DNA of 64,000 nucleotides from Nocardioides turkmenicus (GCF_011045035.1 NZ_JAALAA010000005.1:62001-126000), one strand, 5' to 3'; shown: positions 1 to 7,781, counted from the stretch's first letter. Notes: generated by a model from the sequence alone, not told the origin. Program-made: numbers and translations.

Positions 1-328
1 GCCCCGCGGTGGCCCGGAGCAGCTTCAGGAGCGTCTCGACGAGCAGACGCTTGTCGGCGAGGAAGTCGGTCGAGACGGTGCCGTTCGAATAGCCGCGCAG
101 ATCCGCGTACTCCGGGGCGTCCGACAGCGTCACGCCGAACCCCGGGTGCCAGCGCAGCAGCTGCGCGGGACGGTAGGAGTAGTAGGTGAAGAGAAAGTCG
201 TTGACCGGGTGCTTGATCCGGGCGCCCCGGCGGGCGAGATGCGGCTCGACATAGGGTGCCAGGCGCGCGCGGTGGGCGTCCGCGCGAGCGGTCCACTCCG
301 AACGCGACAGCACCTCCACGACGTACAA
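1..328 (-). CDS. 3-methyladenine DNA glycosylase-family protein, N-terminal part
   Basis: The reverse strand reads open from a TTG at 328 (alternative GTG at 319) to the window edge, giving about 109 residues; the C-terminus lies outside. The translation has the block KHPVNDFLFTYYSYRPAQ followed by LRWHPGFGV, which I recognise from the actinobacterial proteins usually annotated as 3-methyladenine DNA glycosylase. That name is inherited annotation; no catalytic residue can be checked in this fragment. The gene is divergent from the FAH-family gene at 390. No good ribosome binding site decides between the two starts. Confidence 0.7.
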   Translation of the reverse strand, partial: MYVVEVLSRSEWTARADAHRARLAPYVEPHLARRGARIKHPVNDFLFTYYSYRPAQLLRWHPGFGVTLSDAPEYADLRGYSNGTVSTDFLADKRLLVETLLKLLRATAG

Positions 329-377
329 GCCTACGAAGGCGGCGCATCGTGAAGTGAATCGTGGCGACGGGTCCGGA

Positions 378-383
378 TAGGCT
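378..383 (+). promoter_or_regulatory. -10 box (TAGGCT) of a leaderless promoter
   Basis: TAGGCT lies six bases before the GTG start at 390 and there is no Shine-Dalgarno sequence, so transcription probably begins at or next to the start codon. The surrounding string GGATAGGCTC recurs almost unchanged in front of the rhomboid-like gene at 54496. Confidence 0.55.
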
Positions 384-389
384 CAGCCT

Positions 390-1202
390 GTGCGCATCGC
401 CAGATTCACGACCAAGGGTGGCGAGCCCCAGTTCGGCGTCGTCATGGGGGACCTCGACGGCTACGGCCAGCTCAGCGAGGACGCGACCGTGGTCGCCCTC
501 CAGGGCGACCCGCTGTTCTCGGGCATCAACCTCACCGACCAGGTCCACAAGTTCGACGACGTCAAGCTGCTCGCGCCGGTGATCCCGCGCAGCAAGGTGG
601 TCGCGGTCGCCCGCAACTACGCCAAGCACGCCGCCGAGCTGGGCAACGAGGTGCCGGAGGAGCCGCTCTTCTTCATCAAGCCCAACACCGCGGTCTGCGG
701 GCCGGACGACGCGATCCAGCGCCCCGCGGGGGTCGAGGACCTCCACTTCGAGGGTGAGCTCGCGATCGTGATCGGCCGGATCTGCCGCGATGTCCCGGAG
801 GAGAAGGTGAAGGACGTCATCTACGGGATGACGGTCGCCAACGACGTGACCGCCCGCGACGTCCAGCGCCGGACGAAGCACTTCTCCCAGGCGAAGGGCT
901 ACGACACCTTCTGCCCGCTCGGACCCTGGATCGAGACCGACGTCGAGCTCGAGCAGCTCGCCGCCGGCGTACGCATCCAGACATTCCTCAACGGTGACGT
1001 CGTCCAGGACGGGTCCACGAAGGACCTCGTCCACGACATCCCGAAGCTGATCGCCCACACCACCAGCGTCATGACGCTGCTGCCGGGCGATGTGATCCTC
1101 ACCGGCACCCCCGAGGGTGTCGGCCCTATGGAGCCCGGCGACGAGATCGAGATCTTCGTCGAAGGGCTCGGAGCTCTGACGAACAAGGTGGCACAGCGTT
1201 GA
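390..1202 (+). CDS. Fumarylacetoacetate hydrolase (FAH) family protein
   Basis: A 270-residue protein of the FAH fold, a family of metal-dependent hydrolases, decarboxylases and oxaloacetate tautomerases acting on beta-diketo or acylpyruvate compounds. The N-terminal domain leads into [12 protein letters not shown] near residue 73; the metal-binding [11 protein letters not shown] is near residue 120 and [15 protein letters not shown] near 237. The length fits the single-domain acylpyruvase-like members. The GTG start at 390 sits six bases after a -10 box. The stop overlaps the start of gltX by four bases, an arrangement that suggests co-translation. The exact substrate cannot be told from the sequence. 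Confidence 0.85.
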   Translation: MRIARFTTKGGEPQFGVVMGDLDGYGQLSEDATVVALQGDPLFSGINLTDQVHKFDDVKLLAPVIPRSKVVAVARNYAKHAAELGNEVPEEPLFFIKPNTAVCGPDDAIQRPAGVEDLHFEGELAIVIGRICRDVPEEKVKDVIYGMTVANDVTARDVQRRTKHFSQAKGYDTFCPLGPWIETDVELEQLAAGVRIQTFLNGDVVQDGSTKDLVHDIPKLIAHTTSVMTLLPGDVILTGTPEGVGPMEPGDEIEIFVEGLGALTNKVAQR

Positions 1203-2728
1203 ACAACACACTCGAGCCCAAGGACTACCGGGTCCGGATGGCGCCCTCGCCGACGGGGTCGCCCCACGTCGGCCTGGTCCGGACGGCCCTGTTCAACTGG
1301 GCCTTCGCCCGCCACCACGGCGGCACCTTCGTCTTCCGCATCGAGGACACCGACAAGGCCCGCAACACGCAGGAGTCCTACGACGGGCTCATCGACCTGA
1401 TGCGCTGGCTCGGCCTCGACTGGGACGAGGGCGTCGAGGTCGGCGGCCCGTACGGCCCCTACCGCCAGTCGGAGCGCTCGGAGATCTACGCCGACGCGCT
1501 CGGCCGCCTGCGGGCCTCCTCCTACGTCTACGAGTGCTACTGCACCGGCGAGGAGACCACCGCCCGCTACGAGGAGCGGCTGGCCGCCTACAAGGCCGCC
1601 AAGGCCGCCGGCGAGAAGGGCGAGGCGCCCGCTCAGGGTTACGACAACCACTGCCGCAACCTGAGCGAGGACCAGATCAAGGCGTACGAGGCGGAGGGCC
1701 GCTCCTCGGTGCCGCGGTTCCGCATGCCCGACGGCTCGATCACCTTCAACGACCTCGTCCGCGGCGAGGTGACCTTCGAGACCAAGCACGTCCCCGACTA
1801 CGCGCTCGCGCGCGCCAACGGCGACCCGCTCTACACGCTCACCGCGCCGGTCGACGACGCCACCATGAACATCACCCACGTGTTCCGTGGCGAGGACCTG
1901 CTCTCCTCGACGCCTCGTCAGATCGCACTCTTCGACGCGTTCGTCGAGATCGGCTTGGCCGAGCGTGCGCCTGAGTACGGTCACCTGCCGTACGTGATGG
2001 GCCAGGGCAACAAGAAGCTCTCCAAGCGCGACCCGGAGGCGCACGCGCTGAAGTACCGCGAGGAGGGGTTCCTGCCCGAGGGGCTGCTCAACTACGTGGC
2101 GCTGCTCGGCTGGGCGATCGCGGCCGACCGCGACATCTTCACCATGGAGGAGATGGTGGAGGCGTTCGAGATCTCCGACGTGGTCAAGAACCCGGCCCGC
2201 TTCGACATCAAGAAGGCCGAGGCGATCAACGCCTCCCACATGCGGCTGCTGCCGGTCGAGGAGATCACCCACCGGGTGATTCCCTACCTCAAGGCCGACG
2301 GCGTCATCGGCGACCCGGTGCACGACGCCGACGCGCAGATGCTGGAGGCGGCGATGCCGCTGGTGGCCGAGCGGATCAACAAGCTCGGCGAGGCCTCCGA
2401 CATGCTGCGGTTCCTCTTCGTCCCGGAGGCCGAGTTCACCCTCGACGAGGAGGACGCCGCCAAGCTGCTCGACGAGGAGGGCCTGGGCGTCGTCCGGGCT
2501 TCGTACGACGCTCTCTCGGGTCTCTCGACGTGGTCGACGGCCGAGATCCAGGACGCGCTGACCGCGGCCCTGATCGACGGTCTCGGCCTCAAGCCACGCA
2601 AGGCGTACGGCCCGGTGCGGGTCGCGGTGACGGGCAAGCGGATCAGCCCGCCGCTGTTCGAATCCATCGAGCTGCTCGGCCGGGAGCGTACGCTGGGGCG
2701 CCTGAAGGCGGTTCTCGGGAGGAGCTGA
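1199..2728 (+). CDS. gltX: Glutamate--tRNA ligase
   Basis: Cytoplasmic class I aminoacyl-tRNA synthetase, 509 residues, that charges tRNA-Glu (and in many actinobacteria also tRNA-Gln, later amidated by GatCAB). The signature region [14 protein letters not shown] at residues 13-26 carries the HIGH-type motif as HVGL, RIEDTD follows, and KKLSKRD near residue 272 is the KMSKS loop. Start TTG at 1199 overlaps the FAH-family stop; the next in-frame residues [11 protein letters not shown] are a normal short extension. tRNA-Gln and tRNA-Glu genes, its likely substrates, lie 1 kb downstream. Confidence 0.97.
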   Translation: MNNTLEPKDYRVRMAPSPTGSPHVGLVRTALFNWAFARHHGGTFVFRIEDTDKARNTQESYDGLIDLMRWLGLDWDEGVEVGGPYGPYRQSERSEIYADALGRLRASSYVYECYCTGEETTARYEERLAAYKAAKAAGEKGEAPAQGYDNHCRNLSEDQIKAYEAEGRSSVPRFRMPDGSITFNDLVRGEVTFETKHVPDYALARANGDPLYTLTAPVDDATMNITHVFRGEDLLSSTPRQIALFDAFVEIGLAERAPEYGHLPYVMGQGNKKLSKRDPEAHALKYREEGFLPEGLLNYVALLGWAIAADRDIFTMEEMVEAFEISDVVKNPARFDIKKAEAINASHMRLLPVEEITHRVIPYLKADGVIGDPVHDADAQMLEAAMPLVAERINKLGEASDMLRFLFVPEAEFTLDEEDAAKLLDEEGLGVVRASYDALSGLSTWSTAEIQDALTAALIDGLGLKPRKAYGPVRVAVTGKRISPPLFESIELLGRERTLGRLKAVLGRS

Positions 2729-2747
2729 ACGTGGCAGGACGGGCAGG

Positions 2748-3686
2748 ATGAGCACGGTCATGGAGCCGCCCTCGGGACTGGCGTACTACCAGGTGCAGCG
2801 CAGCGGGCGCAGCGGCTGGGGGCGACCGCTGGTCGGACTCATCCTGATCGGACTGTGCGTCTTCTTCGTCTCGCCGGCGGTGGTGCTGGCCGGTTTCGAG
2901 CTCTTCTTCACGCTCGCCGGCGACGAGGTCGAGACCGGAATGGCCCGTGTGGCCGACGTGGAAAACGTCACCCCGGAGTCGCTGGCGTTCCTGCTGCTGT
3001 CTCTGGCTGGGGCGATCCCGGCAGCGATGCTGCTGTGCTGGGGGCTGCACGGGCTGCGGCCCGGGTGGCTGGCCTCGGTCGAGCGCCGGATCCGCTGGCC
3101 GTGGCTGCTGCAGTGCCTCGGGATCGCGGCGGTCACGATGGTGGTCACCATCATCATCGCCTCCCGGCTGCCGATCCCGGGCGACGACCTCGGGCCGAGC
3201 ACGCTCAACCCCTACACGAGCACGATGCGCGACTTCGTGCTTGTGATCGTGCTGCTCACCCCGCTGCAGGCGGCGGGGGAGGAATACCTCTTCCGTGGCT
3301 ACATCTTCCAGACCTTCGGGTCCCTCTTCGGCGGGATGGCCTGGGCGCGGACCGTGTCGGTGACGATCACCGCGCTGCTCTTCGCCTTCGCCCACGGGTC
3401 CCAGGACCTGCCGCTGTTCCTGGACCGGTTCGCCTTCGGGATCGTCGCCGGCATCTGTGTGATCGCCACCGGCGGCATCGAGGCCGGCATCGCGCTGCAC
3501 GTCCTCAACAACTTCGTCAGCCTCGGCATGGCGGTCGCCTTCGGCGACATCTCGACCGTGCTCAACACCACCGAGGGCTCGTGGTGGCGGATCCCGGTCA
3601 CCCTCGTCCAGTCGGGCGTCTTCCTCGCCCTGACCGTGTGGGCGGCGCGATCAGCGGGCCTCTCGACCACGACGAAGAGCCCGTGA
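2748..3686 (+). CDS. CPBP-family intramembrane glutamic protease
   Basis: A 312-residue polytopic membrane protein with about eight hydrophobic segments. The three CPBP (Abi/CAAX-protease) motifs are present: EEYLFRG near residue 178, FAHG near 214 and LHVLNNF near 251, giving the paired glutamates, histidines and asparagine expected for catalysis within the membrane. The N-terminus includes an unusual short cytosolic stretch rich in Gly and Arg before the first membrane helix. It begins 19 bases after gltX and may be cotranscribed. Substrate unknown. Confidence 0.9.
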   Translation: MSTVMEPPSGLAYYQVQRSGRSGWGRPLVGLILIGLCVFFVSPAVVLAGFELFFTLAGDEVETGMARVADVENVTPESLAFLLLSLAGAIPAAMLLCWGLHGLRPGWLASVERRIRWPWLLQCLGIAAVTMVVTIIIASRLPIPGDDLGPSTLNPYTSTMRDFVLVIVLLTPLQAAGEEYLFRGYIFQTFGSLFGGMAWARTVSVTITALLFAFAHGSQDLPLFLDRFAFGIVAGICVIATGGIEAGIALHVLNNFVSLGMAVAFGDISTVLNTTEGSWWRIPVTLVQSGVFLALTVWAARSAGLSTTTKSP

Positions 3687-3732
3687 GTCGCACAGTGGGC
3701 GTGCCGATTTCGTCGCCGGGGGACCTCGCCGG

Positions 3733-3738
3733 TAATGT
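3733..3738 (+). promoter_or_regulatory. -10 box (TAATGT) of the tRNA-Gln/tRNA-Glu promoter
   Basis: TAATGT followed by TTCCTCTCG about 70 bases before tRNA-Gln. A very similar TAGTGT plus TTTCTCTCG stands before the second tRNA-Glu gene at 5266, which supports both as promoters of the tRNA units. No strong -35 hexamer is visible. Confidence 0.45.
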
Positions 3739-3807
3739 TTCCTCTCGGTTCGAGGGAGAAATCCCGAGGGCCGGATCGTTCTTGTGAGGCTTAGTCCTGC
3801 AAGACGA

Positions 3808-3879
3808 TGGGCTATGGTGTAATTGGCAACACGACTGGTTCTGGTCCAGTTATTCTAGGTTCGAGTCCTAGTAGCCCAG
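3808..3879 (+). tRNA. tRNA-Gln (CTG anticodon)
   Basis: A complete 72-base cloverleaf: acceptor arms TGGGCTA and TAGCCCA, discriminator G, anticodon stem ACTGG/CCAGT with loop TTCTGGT (anticodon CTG), and T arm CTAGG TTCGAGT CCTAG. The 3' CCA is not encoded. Confidence 0.96.
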
Positions 3880-3937
3880 CGGATCCTCTCCGGAGGATTT
3901 GGGAGTCACCGAAGCGGTTCGCTAAGGTTTCACCCGC

Positions 3938-4018
3938 TGCAAGCCCCCGTCGTCTAGCGGCCTAGGACGTCGCCCTCTCACGGCGGTAACGCCGGTTCAA
4001 ATCCGGTCGGGGGTACAA
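3938..4018 (+). repeat. Direct repeat copy 1 (81 bp, contains tRNA-Glu)
   Basis: This segment is identical to 5312-5392. The identity runs from five bases before the tRNA to three bases after it and stops sharply on both sides. Confidence 0.95.
3943..4015 (+). tRNA. tRNA-Glu (CTC anticodon), copy 1
   Basis: A 73-base cloverleaf with acceptor GCCCCCG/CGGGGGT, discriminator A, anticodon loop CTCTCAC (CTC), and T arm GCCGG TTCAAAT CCGGT. CCA is not encoded. It lies 63 bases after tRNA-Gln and is probably cotranscribed with it. Confidence 0.96.
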
Positions 4019-4026
4019 CGCAGGAA

Positions 4027-4053
4027 GGGCCCCGAGTCACTGACTCGGGGCCC
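4027..4053 (+). terminator. Terminator after tRNA-Gln/tRNA-Glu
   Basis: Perfect 13-bp inverted repeat, GGGCCCCGAGTCA and TGACTCGGGGCCC around one central base, followed by TTCGTCATTTCT. Typical strong hairpin with a weak T tract, as usual in high-GC actinobacteria. Confidence 0.85.
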
Positions 4054-4138
4054 TTCGTCATTTCTCTTGCTGTGCGGTGCAACGCTTCGGGATCGTGCGG
4101 CCAGGTAGGGGTGAACCCACCGCACCAGGGAGGACTCG

Positions 4139-4708
4139 ATGGACGATCGTGAGCTCGATCGGTTGCTGGACGCAGCCGCGCCGCAGCTCAGCGACGGTGA
4201 GGCTGCGCTGGCCCAGGAGCTGGCAACGAGCGTCGCGCACGGCGCGGGGCTCAGTGACCGGGCGTGGCCCCGACGGAGGCGGCCACGGCGTCCGTACGTG
4301 ATCGGCGGTGTCGCGATCGGGGCCCTGGCGCTCAGTGCTGCGATGACTCAGGACGCGTGGATGATGGGCGTGCCGCCGCACATGACGATCGAGCCGGGCG
4401 GACAACGTCTGTACGAGCCGATCGAGTTCGTCGTGACCACGGGTGACGGTCAGCGGAGTACGTGCCAGCTCTTCCTCGAGTTCCGTGACCTCGACGAGGG
4501 CGAGATGGAGGAGCTCGGCCGGTTTGTACGACGGAAGGACTGGAGTGCGTGGACCGACGATCTCCGCGATGCGGCAACGGACGATTCGCCGGGCCTCGAG
4601 GACCAGTTCGGCGCCGAGCTTCGGGGCGTCGTTCCCGAGTTGGGGGAGCCGGCCGATGACGGGCCACGCCTGACCGGATTCGGCACCAGCTGTGAGGCCG
4701 GCGAGTGA
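4139..4708 (+). CDS. Single-pass membrane protein, possible sigma-factor partner
   Basis: 189 residues, not recognised as a named family. The N-terminal 45 residues are acidic and charged, followed by an Arg-rich stretch and one hydrophobic segment at about residues 52-67, then an acidic extracytoplasmic domain of about 115 residues with two cysteines. The ATG has a GGGAGGA ribosome binding site eight bases upstream. Its stop overlaps the GTG of the sigma factor by four bases, so the two are translationally coupled. The topology (cytosolic head, one helix, outside sensor) resembles anti-sigma factors, but it comes before the sigma gene and no zinc anti-sigma HxxxCxxC motif is visible. Confidence 0.75.
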   Translation: MDDRELDRLLDAAAPQLSDGEAALAQELATSVAHGAGLSDRAWPRRRRPRRPYVIGGVAIGALALSAAMTQDAWMMGVPPHMTIEPGGQRLYEPIEFVVTTGDGQRSTCQLFLEFRDLDEGEMEELGRFVRRKDWSAWTDDLRDAATDDSPGLEDQFGAELRGVVPELGEPADDGPRLTGFGTSCEAGE

Positions 4709-5232
4709 CCGCGCGGCAGGCGGCGCCTGACCCAGTCACCGACAGCGTCATGGTGAGTGAAGTCGACGACTGGCTGGTCTCGATCGCGCCGACGCTCCTG
4801 GCCTACTTCGTACGTCGGGTGGTTTCCGCGGAGGACGCGGCCGACCTCCTGGGCGAGACGCTGTTGCAGCTCTGGCGGCGCGCGGACGCGCTGCTGGATG
4901 ACCCGCACGACGCTCGGATGTACGCGTTCGGGGTTGCCCGCAATGTGCTGCGCGGGCATCGACGTACCAACCAGCGGCGGTCCGCGCTTGCCGGCCGACT
5001 GAGAAGCGAGCTGTCGTCGGTCGACGAGGTCGCGCACCCGGCCGACGAGCGCGTGATGGATCTACGCGCGGCGCTCGACCGGCTCAAACCGATCGACCAG
5101 GAGATCCTGCGCCTCGTGCACTGGGACGGCCTCAGCCTGGTCGAGACGGCGACCGTGATCGGCATGCGAGAGGCGACCGTGCGCAGTCGCTATCACCGGG
5201 TGCGTGCACGGTTGCGGCAGCAGCTCGAATGA
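4705..5232 (+). CDS. ECF-type RNA polymerase sigma factor
   Basis: A 175-residue sigma-70 family protein with only regions 2 and 4. Region 2 includes SAEDAADLLGETLLQLWRR near residues 41-59 and the -10-binding part FGVARNVLRGHRR; region 4 includes LKPIDQEILRLVHWDGLS and the helix-turn-helix ATVRSRYHRVRARL at the C-terminus. The GTG start overlaps the stop of the membrane protein gene. The pair sits between two identical tRNA-Glu genes. Its regulon cannot be predicted from this window. Confidence 0.9.
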   Translation: MTARQAAPDPVTDSVMVSEVDDWLVSIAPTLLAYFVRRVVSAEDAADLLGETLLQLWRRADALLDDPHDARMYAFGVARNVLRGHRRTNQRRSALAGRLRSELSSVDEVAHPADERVMDLRAALDRLKPIDQEILRLVHWDGLSLVETATVIGMREATVRSRYHRVRARLRQQLE

Positions 5233-5265
5233 CGCCTCGATTGAGTGAATCGGCGGTCGTTCGGG

Positions 5266-5271
5266 TAGTGT
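5266..5271 (+). promoter_or_regulatory. -10 box (TAGTGT) of the second tRNA-Glu promoter
   Basis: TAGTGT followed by TTTCTCTCG, matching the element before tRNA-Gln (TAATGT TTCCTCTCG). A TTGAGT hexamer lies 19 bases upstream and may be the -35. So the second tRNA copy appears to have its own promoter. Confidence 0.45.
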
Positions 5272-5311
5272 TTTCTCTCGTCAGCGGGACCGGATCGGTC
5301 CTGATGGCAGG

Positions 5312-5392
5312 TGCAAGCCCCCGTCGTCTAGCGGCCTAGGACGTCGCCCTCTCACGGCGGTAACGCCGGTTCAAATCCGGTCGGGGGTACAA
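5312..5392 (+). repeat. Direct repeat copy 2 (81 bp, contains tRNA-Glu)
   Basis: Identical to 3938-4018. The 1.3 kb between the copies holds only the membrane protein/sigma factor pair and a terminator. Confidence 0.95.
5317..5389 (+). tRNA. tRNA-Glu (CTC anticodon), copy 2
   Basis: Base-for-base identical to the tRNA-Glu at 3943-4015, with its own promoter-like element and its own, different terminator. Confidence 0.96.
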
Positions 5393-5398
5393 GTACCG

Positions 5399-5436
5399 AA
5401 GCGGTCCCTCTCAGCAAGCGCTGGGAGGGACCGCTT
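5399..5436 (+). terminator. Terminator after second tRNA-Glu
   Basis: A 17-bp stem starting AAGCGGTCCCTCTCAGC with one G-T type mismatch and loop AAGC. It overlaps the last codons of the VOC gene on the other strand, so it may stop transcription from both sides. Confidence 0.8.
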
Positions 5437-5923
5437 TCGCGTTGTGGGCTCGCTCGCGCTCGGCTTCGGTCCCGATCGGGTCGTCGACGACCAAGGGAAG
5501 CTCGCCGTCGGGGATCAGGGTGTGATGATCGTTGGTGTAGAAGCGGACCTCGTGGCCGTCGGGGTCGTGGGTGCCCGGCAGGATCCAGCCGATGGTGGCG
5601 AAGTGGACGCCGGCGTTCTCCTCGCCGAACCCGGCGAGACGATCGGCCAGCTCCTCGAGATCCGCCTTGTTGCGTACGCCGATCGAGAAGTAGTCGAAGC
5701 CGCTCGCCCGGACGGCGAGATCCGGGTTGAGGACGAATCCGATCAGCGGGCCGCCGTTCGGATGGCGCATGGTGATGCCGGTCGTGCGACCGCGCTTGGT
5801 GAACTCGATCAGCGTGACGTAGCCGAGCCGGGACGCGTACCAGGAGCGCGAGCGCTCGAGGTCGCCGACCGGCAGCTTCACATGGTGCACCCCGTCCAGG
5901 GCGGGAGCGTCGGTGGCGATCAT
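5411..5923 (-). CDS. VOC-family (glyoxalase/bleomycin resistance) protein
   Basis: 170 residues of the vicinal oxygen chelate fold. The first beta-alpha-beta-beta-beta unit begins at GVHHVKLPVGDLERSRSWY and ends near TGITMRHPNGGP; the second has FATIGWILPGTHDPDGHEVRFY, with the histidine and glutamate positions typical of metal binding. Members include glyoxalases, dioxygenases and drug-binding proteins, so the reaction is open. I start at the ATG at 5923, which has GGGAGGT seven bases upstream; a longer frame to 5950 would run into the operator. It is divergent from a TetR regulator and shares its operator. Confidence 0.85.
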   Translation of the reverse strand: MIATDAPALDGVHHVKLPVGDLERSRSWYASRLGYVTLIEFTKRGRTTGITMRHPNGGPLIGFVLNPDLAVRASGFDYFSIGVRNKADLEELADRLAGFGEENAGVHFATIGWILPGTHDPDGHEVRFYTNDHHTLIPDGELPLVVDDPIGTEAERERAHNAKAVPPSAC

Positions 5924-5941
5924 GAAACACCTCCCTTTCGA

Positions 5942-5956
5942 TGCAGTCATACTGCA
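5942..5956. promoter_or_regulatory. TetR operator half 1
   Basis: The 15-bp palindrome TGCAG-TCATA-CTGCA lies between the divergent VOC and TetR genes. A second copy follows at 5961. Centres are 19 bp apart, about two helical turns, so two dimers could bind the same face. Confidence 0.75.
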
Positions 5957-5960
5957 ATCA

Positions 5961-5975
5961 TGCAGTTATGCTGCA
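5961..5975. promoter_or_regulatory. TetR operator half 2
   Basis: The 15-bp palindrome TGCAG-TTATG-CTGCA has identical arms to the site at 5942. It ends four bases before the TetR start at 5980 and probably covers the promoters of both genes. Confidence 0.75.
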
Positions 5976-5979
5976 TCTC

Positions 5980-6609
5980 ATGACCACGCCTGTCAAGGGA
6001 CTTCGTGCTGCGAAGGTGGCCGAGACCCAGGAGCGCATCCTCGACGCCGCGCGAACGCTGTTCGTACGCGACGGCTACCACGCCACCGCCCTGACGGCGG
6101 TCGCCGACCGGGCCAGGGTCGGGCACCGCACCGTCTATGTCCGGTTCGGCACCAAGGCGGCTCTGCTGCGGAGCGTCGTCGATGTGGCCGTCGGGGGAGA
6201 TGCCGAGCAGCGGACCGTCGGTGAACGCGAGTGGTTCCAGGCGGCGCTCACAGAGCCGGCTCTTGTGGACCGTGTCGAGGTGCTCGTCGGTGGGATCGCC
6301 GACCTGATGGAGCGGGCCGGTGATCTGTTCGAGGTCGTCCTGCAAGCGCAGGCCTCCGAGCCGGAGCTGGCCGAGGCCTTCCAGGCGGGCCGCGCCGACA
6401 CCCGAGAGCTCCTGCGGCGGTTCGTCCGGACCGCCCGGGCCGACGGTCTGCTCGCGGAGGTGGCCGACCCGGTGTGGCAGGAGGAGACGGTGGCCCTCGC
6501 CTGTCAGGCGGAGACCTACCTGCTGCTGCGGCGTACGACGGGGTGGGGGTCGGGGGACTATCGCGGTTGGCTGCGGCGCACGTTGACGGAGGTGCTCGCT
6601 CCCGCCTGA
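5980..6609 (+). CDS. TetR-family transcriptional regulator
   Basis: 209 residues. The N-terminal helix-turn-helix covers about residues 13-58 (ETQERILDAARTLFVRDGYH, then TALTAVADRARVG and RTVYVRFGTKAALL). The C-terminal all-helical part is the ligand and dimer domain. The ATG at 5980 is chosen because an upstream in-frame start at 5941 would place the paired operator inside the coding sequence. No Shine-Dalgarno is seen, so the mRNA may be leaderless. The regulator probably represses itself and the divergent VOC gene until a small-molecule ligand binds. Confidence 0.9.
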   Translation: MTTPVKGLRAAKVAETQERILDAARTLFVRDGYHATALTAVADRARVGHRTVYVRFGTKAALLRSVVDVAVGGDAEQRTVGEREWFQAALTEPALVDRVEVLVGGIADLMERAGDLFEVVLQAQASEPELAEAFQAGRADTRELLRRFVRTARADGLLAEVADPVWQEETVALACQAETYLLLRRTTGWGSGDYRGWLRRTLTEVLAPA

Positions 6610-6677
6610 TCCTCGGGACGTAGATCTCGACCCGCTCGATCTCTTCGCGTTCGGCCGGCGCAAGCGCCGTCCGAGGC

Positions 6678-7175
6678 TCAGAGGTCCAGCTGCATCCAGG
6701 CGACGTCGTGCCAGGCGTCGAGCTTCCAGCCGATGCGGCGATAGACGCCGACGTCGGTGAACCCGAAGGAGCGGTGGAGGCCGATGCTCGCATCGTTGGG
6801 GAGCGCGATCCCGGCCAGCGCCCGGCGATAGCCACGCTCGCGGAGGAGCGGCAGGAGGGCGGCGTACAGGGCTCTTCCGGCGCCGCTGCGGCGGCGGCCG
6901 GTCTCGAGGTAGATCGACACGTCGCACGCCCAGCGGTAGGCGGCCCGGGTGCGGTGGCTGGTGGCGTACGCGTAACCGGCGACGCCGCCGTCGGTCTCCA
7001 GCACGAGCCAGGCGTGCTCGGCTTGGGCGGCCTTGATGCGTTCGGCCATCTCCTCGGCCGACGGCGGCTCGGTCTCGAAGGAGATGACGGTGTCGCGGAC
7101 GTACGGCTCGTAGATGGCGGCGCAGGCCGCGGCGTCGTCGGGTGTGGCGTCTCGGATCGTCCAGGCAGGAGGCAT
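6678..7175 (-). CDS. GNAT acetyltransferase, phosphinothricin acetyltransferase-like
   Basis: 165 residues with a single GNAT fold that moves an acetyl group from acetyl-CoA to an amine. The sequence from IRDATPDDAAACAAIYEPYV to the end, including YRWACDVSIYLETGRRRSGAGRALY (acetyl-CoA loop R/GRRRSGAG) and SIGLHRSFGFTDVGVYRRIGWK in two stretches, matches the PAT/Bar and methionine sulfoximine acetyltransferase group. In such enzymes the natural substrate is often methionine sulfone or sulfoximine. The ATG at 7175 has a GGAG site. Only 18 bases separate it from the divergent XRE regulator, so the two probably share control. Confidence 0.88.
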   Translation of the reverse strand: MPPAWTIRDATPDDAAACAAIYEPYVRDTVISFETEPPSAEEMAERIKAAQAEHAWLVLETDGGVAGYAYATSHRTRAAYRWACDVSIYLETGRRRSGAGRALYAALLPLLRERGYRRALAGIALPNDASIGLHRSFGFTDVGVYRRIGWKLDAWHDVAWMQLDL

Positions 7176-7181
7176 GTCTCC

Positions 7182-7187
7182 TATAGT
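7182..7187 (+). promoter_or_regulatory. -10 box (TATAGT) of leaderless XRE-cupin regulator
   Basis: TATAGT ends six bases before the GTG at 7194 and no Shine-Dalgarno is present. It lies inside the leader of the divergent acetyltransferase gene, so regulator binding here would affect both. Confidence 0.5.
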
Positions 7188-7193
7188 AGTCGC

Positions 7194-7766
7194 GTGGCTG
7201 ATGATAGTGACATGTTCGGTGATGCCCTGGCGGCCAACATCAGGTCGGCGCGGGAATCGGTCGGGATGACCGTTGCGGGCCTCGCGGAGGCATCCGGCGT
7301 CTCGCGGGCGATGATCTCGAAGATCGAGCGGGGCGAGGCGCAGCCGACGGCGGTGCTGCTGACCCGCCTCTCCGGCGCGCTGGAGCTGACGCTGTCGGAG
7401 CTGATCGCTCGAGCCGAGGGCGACATGGTGCGGGTGGCCCGACGCTCCGAGCAGCCCGAGTGGAGGGATCCCGAGACCGGCTACGTACGCCGCGCCGTCT
7501 CGCCGCCGGCGCGCGGGATCCTGGAGCTGGTCGAGGTCGAGTTCCCGCCGGGTGCGTCGGTGGCGGCGCCCGCCGCGGCGTACTCCTTCAAGGAGCAGCA
7601 GATCTGGGTCCTCTCGGGCCATCTGCGTTTCATCGAGGGCGACCTCGTTCACGAGCTCGACGCGGGGGACTGCCTGCAGCTGGGTCCGCCTTCCGACTGC
7701 GTCTTCGTCAACCCGACCGACGAGCCCTGCCGCTACCTGGTCGTGCTCGGCAAACGGCGCGGGTGA
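7194..7766 (+). CDS. XRE-family regulator with C-terminal cupin domain
   Basis: 190 residues. The HTH_3 domain spans about residues 12-66 (NIRSARESVGMTVAGLAEAS, then GVSRAMISKIERGEAQPT). The C-terminal cupin at about 110-185 contains EFPPGASVAAP and FIEGDLVHELDAGDCLQLG. This is the layout of regulators such as PuuR-like and phosphonate or amino-acid sensing XRE-cupins, where the cupin binds a small ligand. It probably controls the divergent acetyltransferase. An in-frame ATG at 7212 is an alternative start. Confidence 0.87.
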   Translation: MADDSDMFGDALAANIRSARESVGMTVAGLAEASGVSRAMISKIERGEAQPTAVLLTRLSGALELTLSELIARAEGDMVRVARRSEQPEWRDPETGYVRRAVSPPARGILELVEVEFPPGASVAAPAAAYSFKEQQIWVLSGHLRFIEGDLVHELDAGDCLQLGPPSDCVFVNPTDEPCRYLVVLGKRRG

Positions 7767-7781
7767 GTCGGAGCATCACGC

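Noticed and set aside
899..2761. 620-residue reverse ORF across gltX
   Set aside because: Shadow of gltX; no family motif.
3880..5392. Integrative element at tRNA-Glu
   Set aside because: No integrase or mobility gene between or beside the repeats, and both copies of the tRNA are complete; kept only as a possible past recombination event.
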